Of a stretch of DNA of 64,000 nucleotides, positions 53,608 through 62,242 are shown piece by piece. Source of the stretch: Alkalihalophilus pseudofirmus OF4 (GTDB taxonomy: Bacteria > Bacillota > Bacilli > Bacillales > Bacillaceae_D); NCBI RefSeq assembly GCF_000005825.2, contig NC_013791.2:3410001-3474000 (forward strand), given 5' to 3'. The notes beneath the pieces are model-generated. The model had not been told where the DNA came from, ran no database searches, and saw only the letters and a program-made list of their open reading frames with translations. Both the position numbers and the translations under genes were made by a program. The stretch's first letter is position 1. Every line of letters begins with the position of its first letter.

Positions 53608-55674
53608 ATGAACGGAAAATGGTTGAAAAGCATGCTGGCGACTCTATTAATCTTAGCTTCTTGCTTCTCTTTCAGCGGACTTGCTCTTGCTGATGACACT
53701 GACTCAGTGACGCTTGACATTGTGCATACAAATGATATGCATGCAAAGATTGCTAACTTCGGTAAAATTAGCGCGTACATAGACGAGAAGCGCGCTGAGT
53801 CTAGTAATTTCTTATACTTAGATGCTGGTGATATTTTCAGCGGAAACCCTGTTGTTGACCTGCAAGACGGTGAGCCGATTGTAGCTCTTTTAAATGAGAT
53901 GGGACTTGATGCGATGGCTATCGGTAACCATGAATTTGATTACGGTCAAGAGGCATTCCAAGAGCGTGTAGAACAATCAAACTTCCCTTGGTTAAGTGCC
54001 AACACAGAAGTGGTTGATGAAACGATTGCGATTGAACAGCCTGAGCCTTATGCAATTTTCGAACTTGAGGGTGTAACAGTAGGTGTTCTTGGGTTAACTC
54101 AAACTCCTCCAGCAACTGCACCTGCAGGGATTGTCGGACTTGATTTTCATGATCCAGTCGCAACAGCTCTAGAATACGAGCACCTTGCTGATGATGTTGA
54201 TGTATTCATCGCATTAACTCATATTGGCTTCAATGAAGATCAGCGCTTAGCTGAAGAAGTGGACTTTTTCGATGTCATTATCGGGGGTCACTCTCATACA
54301 ACGCTTGAAGAGCCGGTAGTCGTTAATGGTACGTCGATCGCTCAAACAGGCGGAGATGCAAATAACATCGGCAGCCTTGAAATTACGTATAACAAAGAAA
54401 CAGATGAAGTAACGGTAACTGGCGGCCTGCAAAAAGTGTCAGAGCTTGAAACAGTAAACGCTGAAGTTGACGCGATGGTTAAAGCATACGAAGCAGAAGC
54501 TGAAGAGCTTCTTGGTGAAGTAATTGGCCATACAACGACTGGTTTAACACGTGATGGTCGTAATGACGGAGATGCTCCTCTAGGGAACTTTTGGATGGAT
54601 GCTGTGCTTCACTCTGTTCCTTCTGCTGATATCTCATTAACGAACAATGGCGGAATCCGTGCTAGTATTGAGCCGGGAGATATTACAGCTGGAGATATCT
54701 ATACAGTTGAACCGTTTGGAAATCTCATAACATTAAGAGAAATGACAGGGGCAGCTATTAAAAACGCAATTGAGTTCTCTTATAACCGTAATGATCGAAT
54801 TGACCTTCAAACAGCTGGCCTTAATTATACAATCTATGTGAATGAAGAAAAGGAATATGTCGATTCAGAGTTATTTGTAAATGGTGAGCCAATTGATATG
54901 GACGCTACGTACACTGTTGCTCTAAACGACTTTATTGCATCAAGCGGAGACGGGTATAACTTTGAAGGTAAAACCATTCAAGATGACGCTGGATATGTGA
55001 CAAATGCGATGATCACTTACGCTCGTCACTTAATGGAGACAGAAGGCGTGATCGATTACGAGGTTGAAGGACGTATTCAAGTGAAATCAGCTGATGAGCT
55101 TCCTGGTACTCCTGAAGAACCAGCTCCATCATTCTCTGATGTTCCTCAGAGCCACTGGGCATTTGATTATATCGAGGGCTTAACAGCTAAAGAAGTGATC
55201 TTCGGCTACCCAGATGGAACATTTAAGCCAAATAACAATATTACACGTGCTCACTTTACTGCTCTTCTTGTTCGAGCATTTGACCTAGAAGTTAGTGGGG
55301 CAGCTGAAACTCCATTTAGAGATGTAACGGAAGCTCAATCTGCGTACGTGCTGGCTGCTTATGAAGCTGGAATTGTAAGTGGTATTACGGAAACAACATT
55401 TGCACCTAACGCATTAATTACACGTGAGCAAATGGTTACGATGCTAATGCGCGCTTATGAGTATGAAACAGGTACAACAATTGATATCAACGCAGCCTTA
55501 AGCTTTGAAGATGCTTCATCAATTAGTCCATACGCTCAAGCTTATGTTCAATATGCAACCGATCTTGGTATCATCTCTGGTACTGCAGATGGAAAGCTAT
55601 TCGAACCTAAAGGTGCAGCAACACGTGCTCAAGTAGCTACTGTTCTATACTTTTACGCTGAACTAATCCAATAA
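53608..55674 (+). CDS. SLH-anchored 5'-nucleotidase, UshA-like
   Basis: Second wall-attached metallophosphoesterase, 688 residues. Signal peptide about 1-28; metal-binding motifs VHTNDMHAKI, LDAGDIFSGNP, IGNHEFDYG, ALTHIGFN and IIGGHSHTT (about 35-255); 5'-nucleotidase C-terminal domain about 290-480 with SLTNNGGIRASI and IASSGDGYNF. Three C-terminal SLH domains follow (about 510-688: FSDVPQSHWAFDYIEGL, ITREQMVTMLMRAY, ATRAQVATVLYF). It differs from the 810-residue enzyme in sequence and size, so the two are probably not a recent duplication. ATG at 53608 has AGGAGG six bases away; the ATG one codon earlier is too close to it. Own terminator. Confidence 0.93.
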   Translation: MNGKWLKSMLATLLILASCFSFSGLALADDTDSVTLDIVHTNDMHAKIANFGKISAYIDEKRAESSNFLYLDAGDIFSGNPVVDLQDGEPIVALLNEMGLDAMAIGNHEFDYGQEAFQERVEQSNFPWLSANTEVVDETIAIEQPEPYAIFELEGVTVGVLGLTQTPPATAPAGIVGLDFHDPVATALEYEHLADDVDVFIALTHIGFNEDQRLAEEVDFFDVIIGGHSHTTLEEPVVVNGTSIAQTGGDANNIGSLEITYNKETDEVTVTGGLQKVSELETVNAEVDAMVKAYEAEAEELLGEVIGHTTTGLTRDGRNDGDAPLGNFWMDAVLHSVPSADISLTNNGGIRASIEPGDITAGDIYTVEPFGNLITLREMTGAAIKNAIEFSYNRNDRIDLQTAGLNYTIYVNEEKEYVDSELFVNGEPIDMDATYTVALNDFIASSGDGYNFEGKTIQDDAGYVTNAMITYARHLMETEGVIDYEVEGRIQVKSADELPGTPEEPAPSFSDVPQSHWAFDYIEGLTAKEVIFGYPDGTFKPNNNITRAHFTALLVRAFDLEVSGAAETPFRDVTEAQSAYVLAAYEAGIVSGITETTFAPNALITREQMVTMLMRAYEYETGTTIDINAALSFEDASSISPYAQAYVQYATDLGIISGTADGKLFEPKGAATRAQVATVLYFYAELIQ

Positions 55675-55678
55675 CTAT

Positions 55679-55712
55679 CAAACGACTCCTGATCATGCAG
55701 GAGTCGTTTTTG
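55679..55712 (+). terminator. Terminator of the UshA-like gene
   Basis: AAACGACTCCTG and CAGGAGTCGTTTTT form a strong hairpin 5 bp after the stop. Confidence 0.95.
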
Positions 55713-55856
55713 GGCTGTATCATTTCCCCGGAAATCGAATTTTGTCATATGTTCCTATTTTTGTGATGCCTGATGAAGATTTAATTGAAATAGAGTGATG
55801 CATGCAGGCTGAACTTCCTTGCCTCTTGCCCTCTTAAAACCCTCCAAAAGCAGTAA

Positions 55857-55899
55857 TAAAGACGAATAAAGGAAGGATGCCTTTATTCGTCTTTTTTGA
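55857..55899 (+). terminator. Orphan terminator or leader attenuator
   Basis: AAAGACGAATAAAGG pairs with CCTTTATTCGTCTTT and continues into Ts. No reading frame ends just before it; the preceding UshA-like gene already has a terminator 150 bp upstream. It is about 65 bp upstream of the next SLH gene, so it could end a small RNA or act in that gene's leader. A TTGACA begins within its T tract. Confidence 0.65.
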
Positions 55900-55964
55900 C
55901 ATTTTCCAATATTGGTAGATAGTCTACTTGATTTCCTGTAGTATACAACTTGGAGGGGATTTAT

Positions 55965-57020
55965 ATGAAAAAACAATTGATATCAATTGCTGCTGCAGCA
56001 ACGCTTTTCGGGGTATTACCTACGTCTATACAGGCCGCTCAGCCAGCCTTTACAGATATTGAAAAATCTTATGCTATAAAGGAGATCCAAACCTTAGTTG
56101 AGGCTGACATTATCGCAGGATATCCTGACGGAACATTTGGGCCGAAAAGGAATATTACACGTGCAGAGTTTGCTAGAATATTAGCAAATGCACTTGAATT
56201 ACCTGCAAATGAACCTGCTGCAAATATCTTTTCTGATGTCCCATCATGGGCAGCTCCTGAAGTAGGCGCACTTGTTGAAGCAGGTATCGTCTTTGGTCTA
56301 TCAGAAGACACCTATGGAGCAAGTGAGCTTATTACCCGCGAAGATATGATGACAATGATTATTCGCGGACTTGGGTTTGACGATTTTTCAAGATTCACGG
56401 GCTTTTATCCTGAGTTTAAAGATTGGGAAAAAGTCTCTGATTATGCGTTTAACGATGTAGGTTTAGCTACTTTTATAAGTCTAGCTAAAGGAACAAATGA
56501 TGGGTACTTCTTACCAGACCAGCCGGCAGAGCGGCAAGCTGCTGTACGTTGGATTTATGAGATAACATACAATACGAATCAATATGAACAAAATCTGATG
56601 GAATTACTAATTAATCGTGCTTATTTAGGTCACTTAGTTATGGATATCATTTGGCTTGACGATAAAACTGTTGAAATTAAATACTATCAACAGCCAGACC
56701 GCATTGCCACGATTGATGAATTAACTCCCGAATTCAATGCAGTCTTTCAATATTTTTATAACTCAAGACAATATGGACATGATTGGATTGAATACTCTTC
56801 AGAAGAAAAAGATCAATTCTTAAGAGAAATGATCTCCTTTTGGAGCAGCAAATATGGTTATTACCGCTTACTTGCACCATCTGACATCGTCCTAAAGGAT
56901 ATGCAATCTTACTTAGATAACCACTTTGTGGAGGATAATCTATACAGTTCAATCGGACAGATTATGGAAAACCGTGCGTTTGATCGAGGGTTTATTGAAC
57001 GAGTCCCTGTTAATCCATAA
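55965..57020 (+). CDS. SLH-anchored surface protein with unassigned C-terminal domain
   Basis: Signal peptide (about 1-24), two clear SLH domains (about 26-130; NITRAEFARILANAL and LITREDMMTMIIRGL) and a diverged third (about 131-190, ERQAAVRWIYEIT). The C-terminal 160 residues match no family I know. They contain LVMDIIWLDDKTVEIKYY, a Phe/Tyr-rich FQYFYNSRQYGHDWIEY helix and a segment rich in Asp/Asn near the end. ATG with GGAGGGG eight bases upstream is chosen over an in-frame TTG that overlaps the ribosome binding site. Convergent with the NlpC/P60 gene. Confidence 0.86.
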   Translation: MKKQLISIAAAATLFGVLPTSIQAAQPAFTDIEKSYAIKEIQTLVEADIIAGYPDGTFGPKRNITRAEFARILANALELPANEPAANIFSDVPSWAAPEVGALVEAGIVFGLSEDTYGASELITREDMMTMIIRGLGFDDFSRFTGFYPEFKDWEKVSDYAFNDVGLATFISLAKGTNDGYFLPDQPAERQAAVRWIYEITYNTNQYEQNLMELLINRAYLGHLVMDIIWLDDKTVEIKYYQQPDRIATIDELTPEFNAVFQYFYNSRQYGHDWIEYSSEEKDQFLREMISFWSSKYGYYRLLAPSDIVLKDMQSYLDNHFVEDNLYSSIGQIMENRAFDRGFIERVPVNP

Positions 57021-57072
57021 GGAGCGGTTGGTTGGTTCGCCCTATTCCGCCTTCCAACATTACTCGCCAAAC

Positions 57073-57112
57073 CAAAAAAGGTGACGATCTACTCTGATCG
57101 TCACCTTTTCTT
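57073..57112. terminator. Bidirectional terminator
   Basis: AAAAAGGTGACGATC and GATCGTCACCTTTT pair; A and T tracts flank both sides, serving both convergent genes. Confidence 0.93.
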
Positions 57113-57119
57113 CTATTAA

Positions 57120-58301
57120 TTAATGAATACGCTTCGCGCCTAAGTAACGTGCGCTCCAGTAGCTGTTGCTCATGCTTGTTACGGTTACCCCAGTAGATGA
57201 ACCACTGTGGATGAACTGGTTGTTTCCAATGTAGATTCCGTTGTGCGATGGGCCGCTGTTCACTGTTGCGAAGAAAACGATGTCTCCTACACTTGGTGCT
57301 GCCACAGTAGTGCCTGAGTTCCATTGCTGCAGTGCGGTACGCGGTACAGAAACTCCCACATCACTGAATACACGTTGGATAAATCCGCTGCAGTCAAATC
57401 CTGCTGTTGTCGTCCCGCCGTAGCGATAAGGTGTTCCGATGTAGCGGTTTGCACTTGATACAATACGTGAACCGATTGAGCTGTTGCTTGAAGAAGCGCT
57501 TACTGTCTCAGTTGCTGTACTTGCTGCTGCTGCGTTTGATCCGTGTAGTCTTGATAATGTTTGCGGGCCGGCTACACCATCTACCTGAAGCTTGTTCACC
57601 GCTTGGAAACGACGGACTGACTCAGTCGTTACTGTGCCATAATAGCCTGTTGAGTTAGAGTTAAAGTAACCTAGCTGACGAAGGCGGTCTTGTAATCTAG
57701 TAACCTCTGCACTGCGTGTTCCTTGACGTAAAGTAGTAGAAGTTGCCGCTTGTGTCGTTGAACCTGATACTGCTGCTTGTCCTAAAGCTGAGAATGTCTG
57801 TGGGCCAGCGATCCCGTCTACGCTTAACCCTCTCGCACTTTGGAAGCTGCGAACCGCACGCTCTGTTAATGGACCGAATACCCCGTCTACTGCTGAGCTG
57901 AAGTGTCCGTGATTACGAAGCTGCTGCTGAAGGTTTGTTACAGCTGCCCCTCTTGCACCAGTACGTAAAGTAGCTGAGCTTGTGTTTGAACTTGCTGCCG
58001 TCACTGTGCTTCCGTTTGCTTTAAGTGCTGCAAATGTTTGAGGGCCGGCAATGCCGTCTACCTTTAATCCGTTTGATGCTTGGAATTTACGAACAGCATC
58101 CGCTGTAATAGAACCGTAGTAACCTGTTGCACGGTCGAATGTGAAATAGCCTTTAGATTTCAGTGCTTCTTGAAGCTCTGTTACGTCCGTGTGATTCATG
58201 CCCACACGTAAAGTTTGATCTCCGAGTGCTGCGTCTGCCATTTGCGGGGCAGCAAAAAATAATCCTGCAGCCACTACCGATGTCACTAATACTTTTTTCA
58301 T
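57120..58301 (-). CDS. Secreted NlpC/P60 peptidoglycan endopeptidase with three PG-binding domains
   Basis: Signal peptide (about 1-24), three PG_binding_1 repeats (about 30-93, 107-170, 188-251; each with the ITADAVRKFQAS or LTERAVRSFQSA motif and the VDGIAGPQTFAAL ending), a Ser/Thr/Ala-rich linker and a C-terminal NlpC/P60 domain (about 275-393). Catalytic Cys is in GFDCSGFIQRV and the His in SGPSHNGIYIG; a later His in NQFIHSG completes the usual triad region. Such enzymes cut the D-Glu to diaminopimelate bond of stem peptides and act in cell separation or turnover (LytE/LytF/CwlS class). It has no SLH or PF07833 module; the PG-binding repeats anchor it. AGGAGG precedes the ATG. Confidence 0.94.
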   Translation of the reverse strand: MKKVLVTSVVAAGLFFAAPQMADAALGDQTLRVGMNHTDVTELQEALKSKGYFTFDRATGYYGSITADAVRKFQASNGLKVDGIAGPQTFAALKANGSTVTAASSNTSSATLRTGARGAAVTNLQQQLRNHGHFSSAVDGVFGPLTERAVRSFQSARGLSVDGIAGPQTFSALGQAAVSGSTTQAATSTTLRQGTRSAEVTRLQDRLRQLGYFNSNSTGYYGTVTTESVRRFQAVNKLQVDGVAGPQTLSRLHGSNAAAASTATETVSASSSNSSIGSRIVSSANRYIGTPYRYGGTTTAGFDCSGFIQRVFSDVGVSVPRTALQQWNSGTTVAAPSVGDIVFFATVNSGPSHNGIYIGNNQFIHSGSSTGVTVTSMSNSYWSARYLGAKRIH

Positions 58302-58512
58302 CTTTCCCGTTCCTCCTAGATATGTAGATCGTTATATTTACTTTCGTTTACAGTTATTTTTACATACTCATTGCACATCTCCATAGATTAATAGAGTCTA
58401 TTTGAGATTTGACTTTCTTATAGTACCAAAAAACTTCGCGATTCGACGAAATGTTACACAACTGTAATGAAAGATAGGACTAGAATCACAGGAATTGATA
58501 TTATTAATTCAT

Positions 58513-58547
58513 AATAAAAGAGCCGAGTGTATGAACACTCGGCTCTC
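58513..58547 (-). terminator. Terminator of the beta-lactamase-fold gene
   Basis: AGAGCCGAGTGT and ACACTCGGCTCT with a four-base loop, followed on the minus strand by four Ts. The remaining 200 bp up to the NlpC/P60 gene are AT-rich and contain no gene. Confidence 0.93.
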
Positions 58548-58560
58548 ATATTAACTTTCA

Positions 58561-59913
58561 TTATTGAATAATGTATTCAATCGAAGTTGCGATCAAATCC
58601 ATTTTAGAGTCTGCGTGGTTGCTTAACAAAATGACTACGTATTTTCTTCCTTCATGTCTCTTAATGTGACTAGTAAATCCTGTTGTAGAACCAGATAATA
58701 TAGACACCCTTCCAGTTTGGGATAAAAACACTTGCCAACCATATCCCCATGCTCCTTCGTGCGGAGTGAGCATTGTATGCAGCGTACTTCTGCCCATTAA
58801 TTCACTATTAGTTAAAGCCTGGTCTAGCTGATAAAGATCTTCAACAGAAGAGTATAAGGCTCCTGAACCACCTCTTAAAGAGAAGTCACGATTTACAGAT
58901 ACCCATCTTCCATTTTGCCATTGATAACCTTTTGCTTTCACCTCTGACTGGCTTGAGTTTAAATCAAATCCTGAAGCACTCATACCTGTTCCGGAAAATA
59001 CATGATCATTCATATAAGCTTGGTAGCTCTTTCCAGACACTTTCTCAATGATATCGCCTAAAAGCATATAGCCCACATTGCTGTAACGCTGGCCTTGTCC
59101 AGGCTGATAAATAAGTTTTATATTCTTATATTCTGTATCTTTCTCCCAAGGAAGGCCTGCAGTATGGGTGAGCAATTGATGAATCGTTATTTGATTAGCG
59201 TACGGCAAGTCAGGAAAATACTTGCTTAGCTTATCATTTACATGCAGCTTCCCTTGTTCTTGTAATTGCATAATTGCTGTACCAGTAAATCCTTTTGTAA
59301 TCGATGCGATAGCAAACTGAGTTTGAGGTTGGTTGCTAACCTTACGTTCTTGATCTGCATATCCGTACCCATTGCTAGATAGGATTTCCCCATTTCTTGC
59401 TACTAACGCAGCCCCTGTGAATTGTTGTTTTCTATGTAAACGAGTTAAAAAGTCATTAACCACTTTCCCTTTTAATTCATTTGAAGGGTTTGGGCTTAAT
59501 AACAGGACTTCTCTAGAGGGTGTTAACCAAATGACACGCTTAGTAAATATCTCTGACACCTCTCTTAATGAAAGCATCGTTCTGCCGTTTATCAGCCTTG
59601 GTTTGTGAATGAATTGTCGCTGCTGGTTATTAAAAGTGTAAAAAGGATCATTCGATGAAAAGGAAAAAGATTTATTCCCCCCGATACAAGAGGCTGTTCG
59701 AGAAGACTGCTGCCACCCGATATTGTAACCTAGAGCATTACAAAGTCCCCTCAACTCTATAAATGTCACTCCATTAACTAATATAGGATTTACATCAAAA
59801 GATAAAGACTTATCGTCCAAAAAGACATCCGGGCTCTCATTTGCTGACACTTCAGCCTTTATGAGCGACAGCAAGACTATTACAAGAGACATGGTTATAA
59901 GGATTTTTTTCAT
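58561..59913 (-). CDS. Secreted beta-lactamase-family serine hydrolase with PF07833 module
   Basis: Signal peptide (about 1-24), a PF07833-type module (about 28-140; the LVNGVTFIELRGLCNALGYN and INGRTMLSLREVSEIF repeats are more diverged than in neighbours) and a class C beta-lactamase/D-Ala-D-Ala carboxypeptidase-type domain (about 150-450). The active Ser is in ASITKGFTG (S-x-x-K), the Tyr motif is QRYSNVGY, and the third motif region is LSGSTTGFTS. Members of this family (PF00144) are mostly peptidases or esterases acting on D-amino-acid peptides, not true beta-lactamases. The ATG at 59913 with AGAGG upstream gives a proper signal peptide; a longer form from 59982 would add hydrophobic residues without a ribosome binding site. 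Confidence 0.9.
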   Translation of the reverse strand: MKKILITMSLVIVLLSLIKAEVSANESPDVFLDDKSLSFDVNPILVNGVTFIELRGLCNALGYNIGWQQSSRTASCIGGNKSFSFSSNDPFYTFNNQQRQFIHKPRLINGRTMLSLREVSEIFTKRVIWLTPSREVLLLSPNPSNELKGKVVNDFLTRLHRKQQFTGAALVARNGEILSSNGYGYADQERKVSNQPQTQFAIASITKGFTGTAIMQLQEQGKLHVNDKLSKYFPDLPYANQITIHQLLTHTAGLPWEKDTEYKNIKLIYQPGQGQRYSNVGYMLLGDIIEKVSGKSYQAYMNDHVFSGTGMSASGFDLNSSQSEVKAKGYQWQNGRWVSVNRDFSLRGGSGALYSSVEDLYQLDQALTNSELMGRSTLHTMLTPHEGAWGYGWQVFLSQTGRVSILSGSTTGFTSHIKRHEGRKYVVILLSNHADSKMDLIATSIEYIIQ

Positions 59914-60054
59914 TTTTTTACCTCTTTTACTTTTAAGTAGAAAGTATATCAACAGAAAAATAATACCAAATTCTTCTGTCAAATCCTATCTTTTTATTGT
60001 GTAATTTGTCTTGTAAACAATACCCGCAACAAATAATATGAAACATTTACCAAT

Positions 60055-60087
60055 AAAAAAGAAGAGCTTTTTTAAGCTCTTCTTTTC
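60055..60087 (-). terminator. Terminator of the PF07833/DUF6612-like gene
   Basis: GAAGAGCTT and AAGCTCTTC pair; the minus strand continues with six Ts. Confidence 0.9.
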
Positions 60088-60104
60088 CACTATTTGTATG
60101 TCAA

Positions 60105-61322
60105 TTAGCTTGCATCCTCTACTTCAACCTCTTCTAAGTCCCATTGTCCAATATACTCATCAAATGAGATTGCTGAATCAATGACTTCTTGCGGGATCAT
60201 AATTTTCTCAATCTCGTTAAAGTTTGAGTAAGTGCCATCGACTTTTTGAGTTAACTGCATGGTCTCGCCTTCAATTGTTACTGCTAATTCAGAGGTCATT
60301 TGTTGAGAAAGAGGGAATAATGTTTCTTTATCAAACACCGAGCTGATAGAAAGATCGAAGTTCTCAAATAGAAGCCCAATCATTTCTAATTCCTCTTTTG
60401 GTATACCAAAGTCCATACCGCCTAACAGTTCATTTAATAATTCATTAAAACCTGAACCAGTAATCGAGAAGCTCATCAGATACGTATCTTTATTTTCAAT
60501 CACGCTGACGTTCTCTGCATACTCAAGAAGAAGCTCATACTGATACATCGGGTCCATCTGCATCTGACTAAGCTGGAGGATTTCTTCCACCATATCATCG
60601 TCATACTTAATCCATTGACCCATTTCAGAAACATAATAGCCTTCTTCTGTTAAATAAGCCTCAGATACAATAGATTCTCCGCTAAGCTCTTCCATCGTCA
60701 TAGCCATGTATTGATAAAAACCAATCGGGTCCATGACAACGTCCATCTTCATGTCCATCTCCATTGTCATTTCTTCACCGTCTACATTCATAATCTGCCA
60801 AAGCTCCATATCAGCAGAATAGCTGTTTAAATCAGCTTCAAGCGTGGCCTTTAGAAATTCCTCTACATCATCTACCACAACCCCAGATGCCGAAGTAATA
60901 TGTACCGTAAAAGATGCCTGATTCCAATCAACTCCATATTCAAATTGTTCAGCAACAAAACGAAGAGGAATCAATAAGCGATTATTCTCAAGAGTTACCG
61001 GAACATCAATAGATGCTGCTTCACCATTTATCAATACCTCTGGCTTACCCACCGTTAATTGAACAAGATCCTTCCCATTTGAAATAGCTGCTGTTCGTTC
61101 TTCTTGATTCCAAGTTACATCCAACCCTAGTAATTCAAATACTCCACGCACAGGGACTAGGGTACGACCTTCTTTAATAGTTGCAGAAACATCAAACTCC
61201 ACTAAGTCCCCATCAACCATAACTTTTACATTGGATGTTGTAGTTGCAGCTGCAGCTTGAAATGGGGAAAAAATCATTGCAAGACAGGCAACTAGCATCG
61301 TCCAAATAACGAAACGTTTCAC
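60105..61322 (-). CDS. Secreted protein with PF07833 module and DUF6612-like domain
   Basis: Signal peptide (about 1-26, ending AAAA), a clear copper-amine-oxidase-N-terminal-like module (about 30-150, with RTLVPVRGVFELLGLDVTW and RLLIPLRFVAEQFEYGVDWN), then a Met- and acid-rich domain (about 155-400). That domain has a lipoprotein-like beta pattern (FLKATLEADLNSYSADMEL, MTMEMDMKMDV, EEGYYVSEMGQWIKYDDD). It looks like the DUF6612 family of secreted proteins with a LolA-like fold; the assignment is tentative. Start is GTG with GGAGTG about seven bases upstream. Function unknown; it may bind lipids or wall polymers. Strong acidity is typical of secreted proteins from high-pH habitats. Confidence 0.82.
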   Translation of the reverse strand: MKRFVIWTMLVACLAMIFSPFQAAAATTTSNVKVMVDGDLVEFDVSATIKEGRTLVPVRGVFELLGLDVTWNQEERTAAISNGKDLVQLTVGKPEVLINGEAASIDVPVTLENNRLLIPLRFVAEQFEYGVDWNQASFTVHITSASGVVVDDVEEFLKATLEADLNSYSADMELWQIMNVDGEEMTMEMDMKMDVVMDPIGFYQYMAMTMEELSGESIVSEAYLTEEGYYVSEMGQWIKYDDDMVEEILQLSQMQMDPMYQYELLLEYAENVSVIENKDTYLMSFSITGSGFNELLNELLGGMDFGIPKEELEMIGLLFENFDLSISSVFDKETLFPLSQQMTSELAVTIEGETMQLTQKVDGTYSNFNEIEKIMIPQEVIDSAISFDEYIGQWDLEEVEVEDAS

Positions 61323-61410
61323 CGAATCACTCCTTATATTTGTATCAAAATTTAGCGCATCATAAATAGACTTCTAGACTAATGATAAAAGTCCTGCATA
61401 ATTCCCATAA

Positions 61411-61446
61411 AAAAAGAACGCCTTATGAATCGTTCACAAGGCGTTC
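61411..61446 (-). terminator. Terminator of the 127-residue protein gene
   Basis: AACGCCTT pairs with AAGGCGTT around a 13-base loop; the minus strand continues with a run of Ts. Confidence 0.88.
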
Positions 61447-61456
61447 ACATCATTTC

Positions 61457-61840
61457 TTATAATCGGCTGTTTAAACGTTGAATTTGATAATCAGCTTCCG
61501 CTTGACAGCTGTAATCAACATCTTCAATGCCTAATTCATTAACAAGCTCATCGATTTTTTTCATTTGATTCTCAGTTGGAGCCGTTTCGAAGATTTTCTT
61601 AATAATCTCATTTACTTTTTTCGTTAACTCCTCTTGGAAAACAGGGTTTTCAAGCAGTGACTGATCCACTTCCTTCGTCCATTGAGCGCTCTCTTCTGAA
61701 TACTCGCGCCAGAACCTTACAAACTTATCACTATTGTAAGCATCCTCATTCCACTCGATGCTCTCCATATAGAGAACGAACGCTTTCTTTACTGAATATG
61801 TAATACTTAACTTGGTGCCGCGTGAAAGATCTTTGTACAT
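61457..61840 (-). CDS. Small cytoplasmic protein of unknown function
   Basis: A 127-residue, mostly helical acidic protein without signal peptide or membrane helix. It begins MYKDLSRGTKLSITYSVKKAF and contains WNEDAYNSDKFVRFWREYSEESAQW. A charged helix (ENPVFQEELTKKVNEIIKKIF) and a C-terminal DYSCQAEADYQIQRL segment follow. TGAGGT lies upstream of the ATG and a good terminator downstream, so it is a real gene. No family recognised. It stands alone next to the region of gene debris at the right end. Confidence 0.7.
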   Translation of the reverse strand: MYKDLSRGTKLSITYSVKKAFVLYMESIEWNEDAYNSDKFVRFWREYSEESAQWTKEVDQSLLENPVFQEELTKKVNEIIKKIFETAPTENQMKKIDELVNELGIEDVDYSCQAEADYQIQRLNSRL

Positions 61841-62242
61841 TTGAATAACCTCACATACAATAATTTATTCGATGGGCCTCATCATCCCACCTAAACTTTC
61901 CTCTATTATACTTTAGTTTAACTAAATAAGCGTGTAAAACGCAAGATTGGTTGAAATTGACTATAATGTAACCTAAATGAGGTATGACATGAAAATCTTT
62001 ACTATTTTACATACACATTTGAATAGAATATTAAACCCTTTTTTACAAGCGAGCTCGAATTCAGCCCGCTTATCTCCTTACCTACGAAAACCTCATCAAT
62101 AATCGTTATATTACATATGGGAGTATCATAGAATCGAAGGGAAAGGTTTTATACCTGTTAGAAACGGAGACAGCTAAGAGGAGGTTATAGCAGGGAAGAA
62201 GCTAGCCACCATAATGGGGATGCTAGCTTTTATGACCTGCTG
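61841..62242. other. Region without a supported gene
   Basis: About 400 bp of AT-rich sequence. A plus-strand frame from ATG at 61989 (38 codons, GAGGT upstream) is too short and uninformative to accept. A hairpin AAGCTAGC...GCTAGCTT followed by TTATG (62200-62233) could be a weak plus-strand terminator, but no gene precedes it. Confidence 0.4.

Noticed and set aside
55755-55976. Minus-strand 73-codon frame before the SLH gene
   Set aside because: It covers a terminator hairpin and the leader and start of the SLH gene; basic and low-complexity, no ribosome binding site.
58561-59913. Reading as a true beta-lactamase resistance gene
   Set aside because: The S-x-x-K and Y-x-N motifs fit the broad PF00144 esterase/peptidase group and the PF07833 fusion suggests a wall role; nothing indicates antibiotic resistance.
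14309-61322. Treating the PF07833 proteins as real copper amine oxidases
   Set aside because: Only the N-terminal-like module is present; no amine oxidase catalytic domain or topaquinone Tyr motif exists in any of them.
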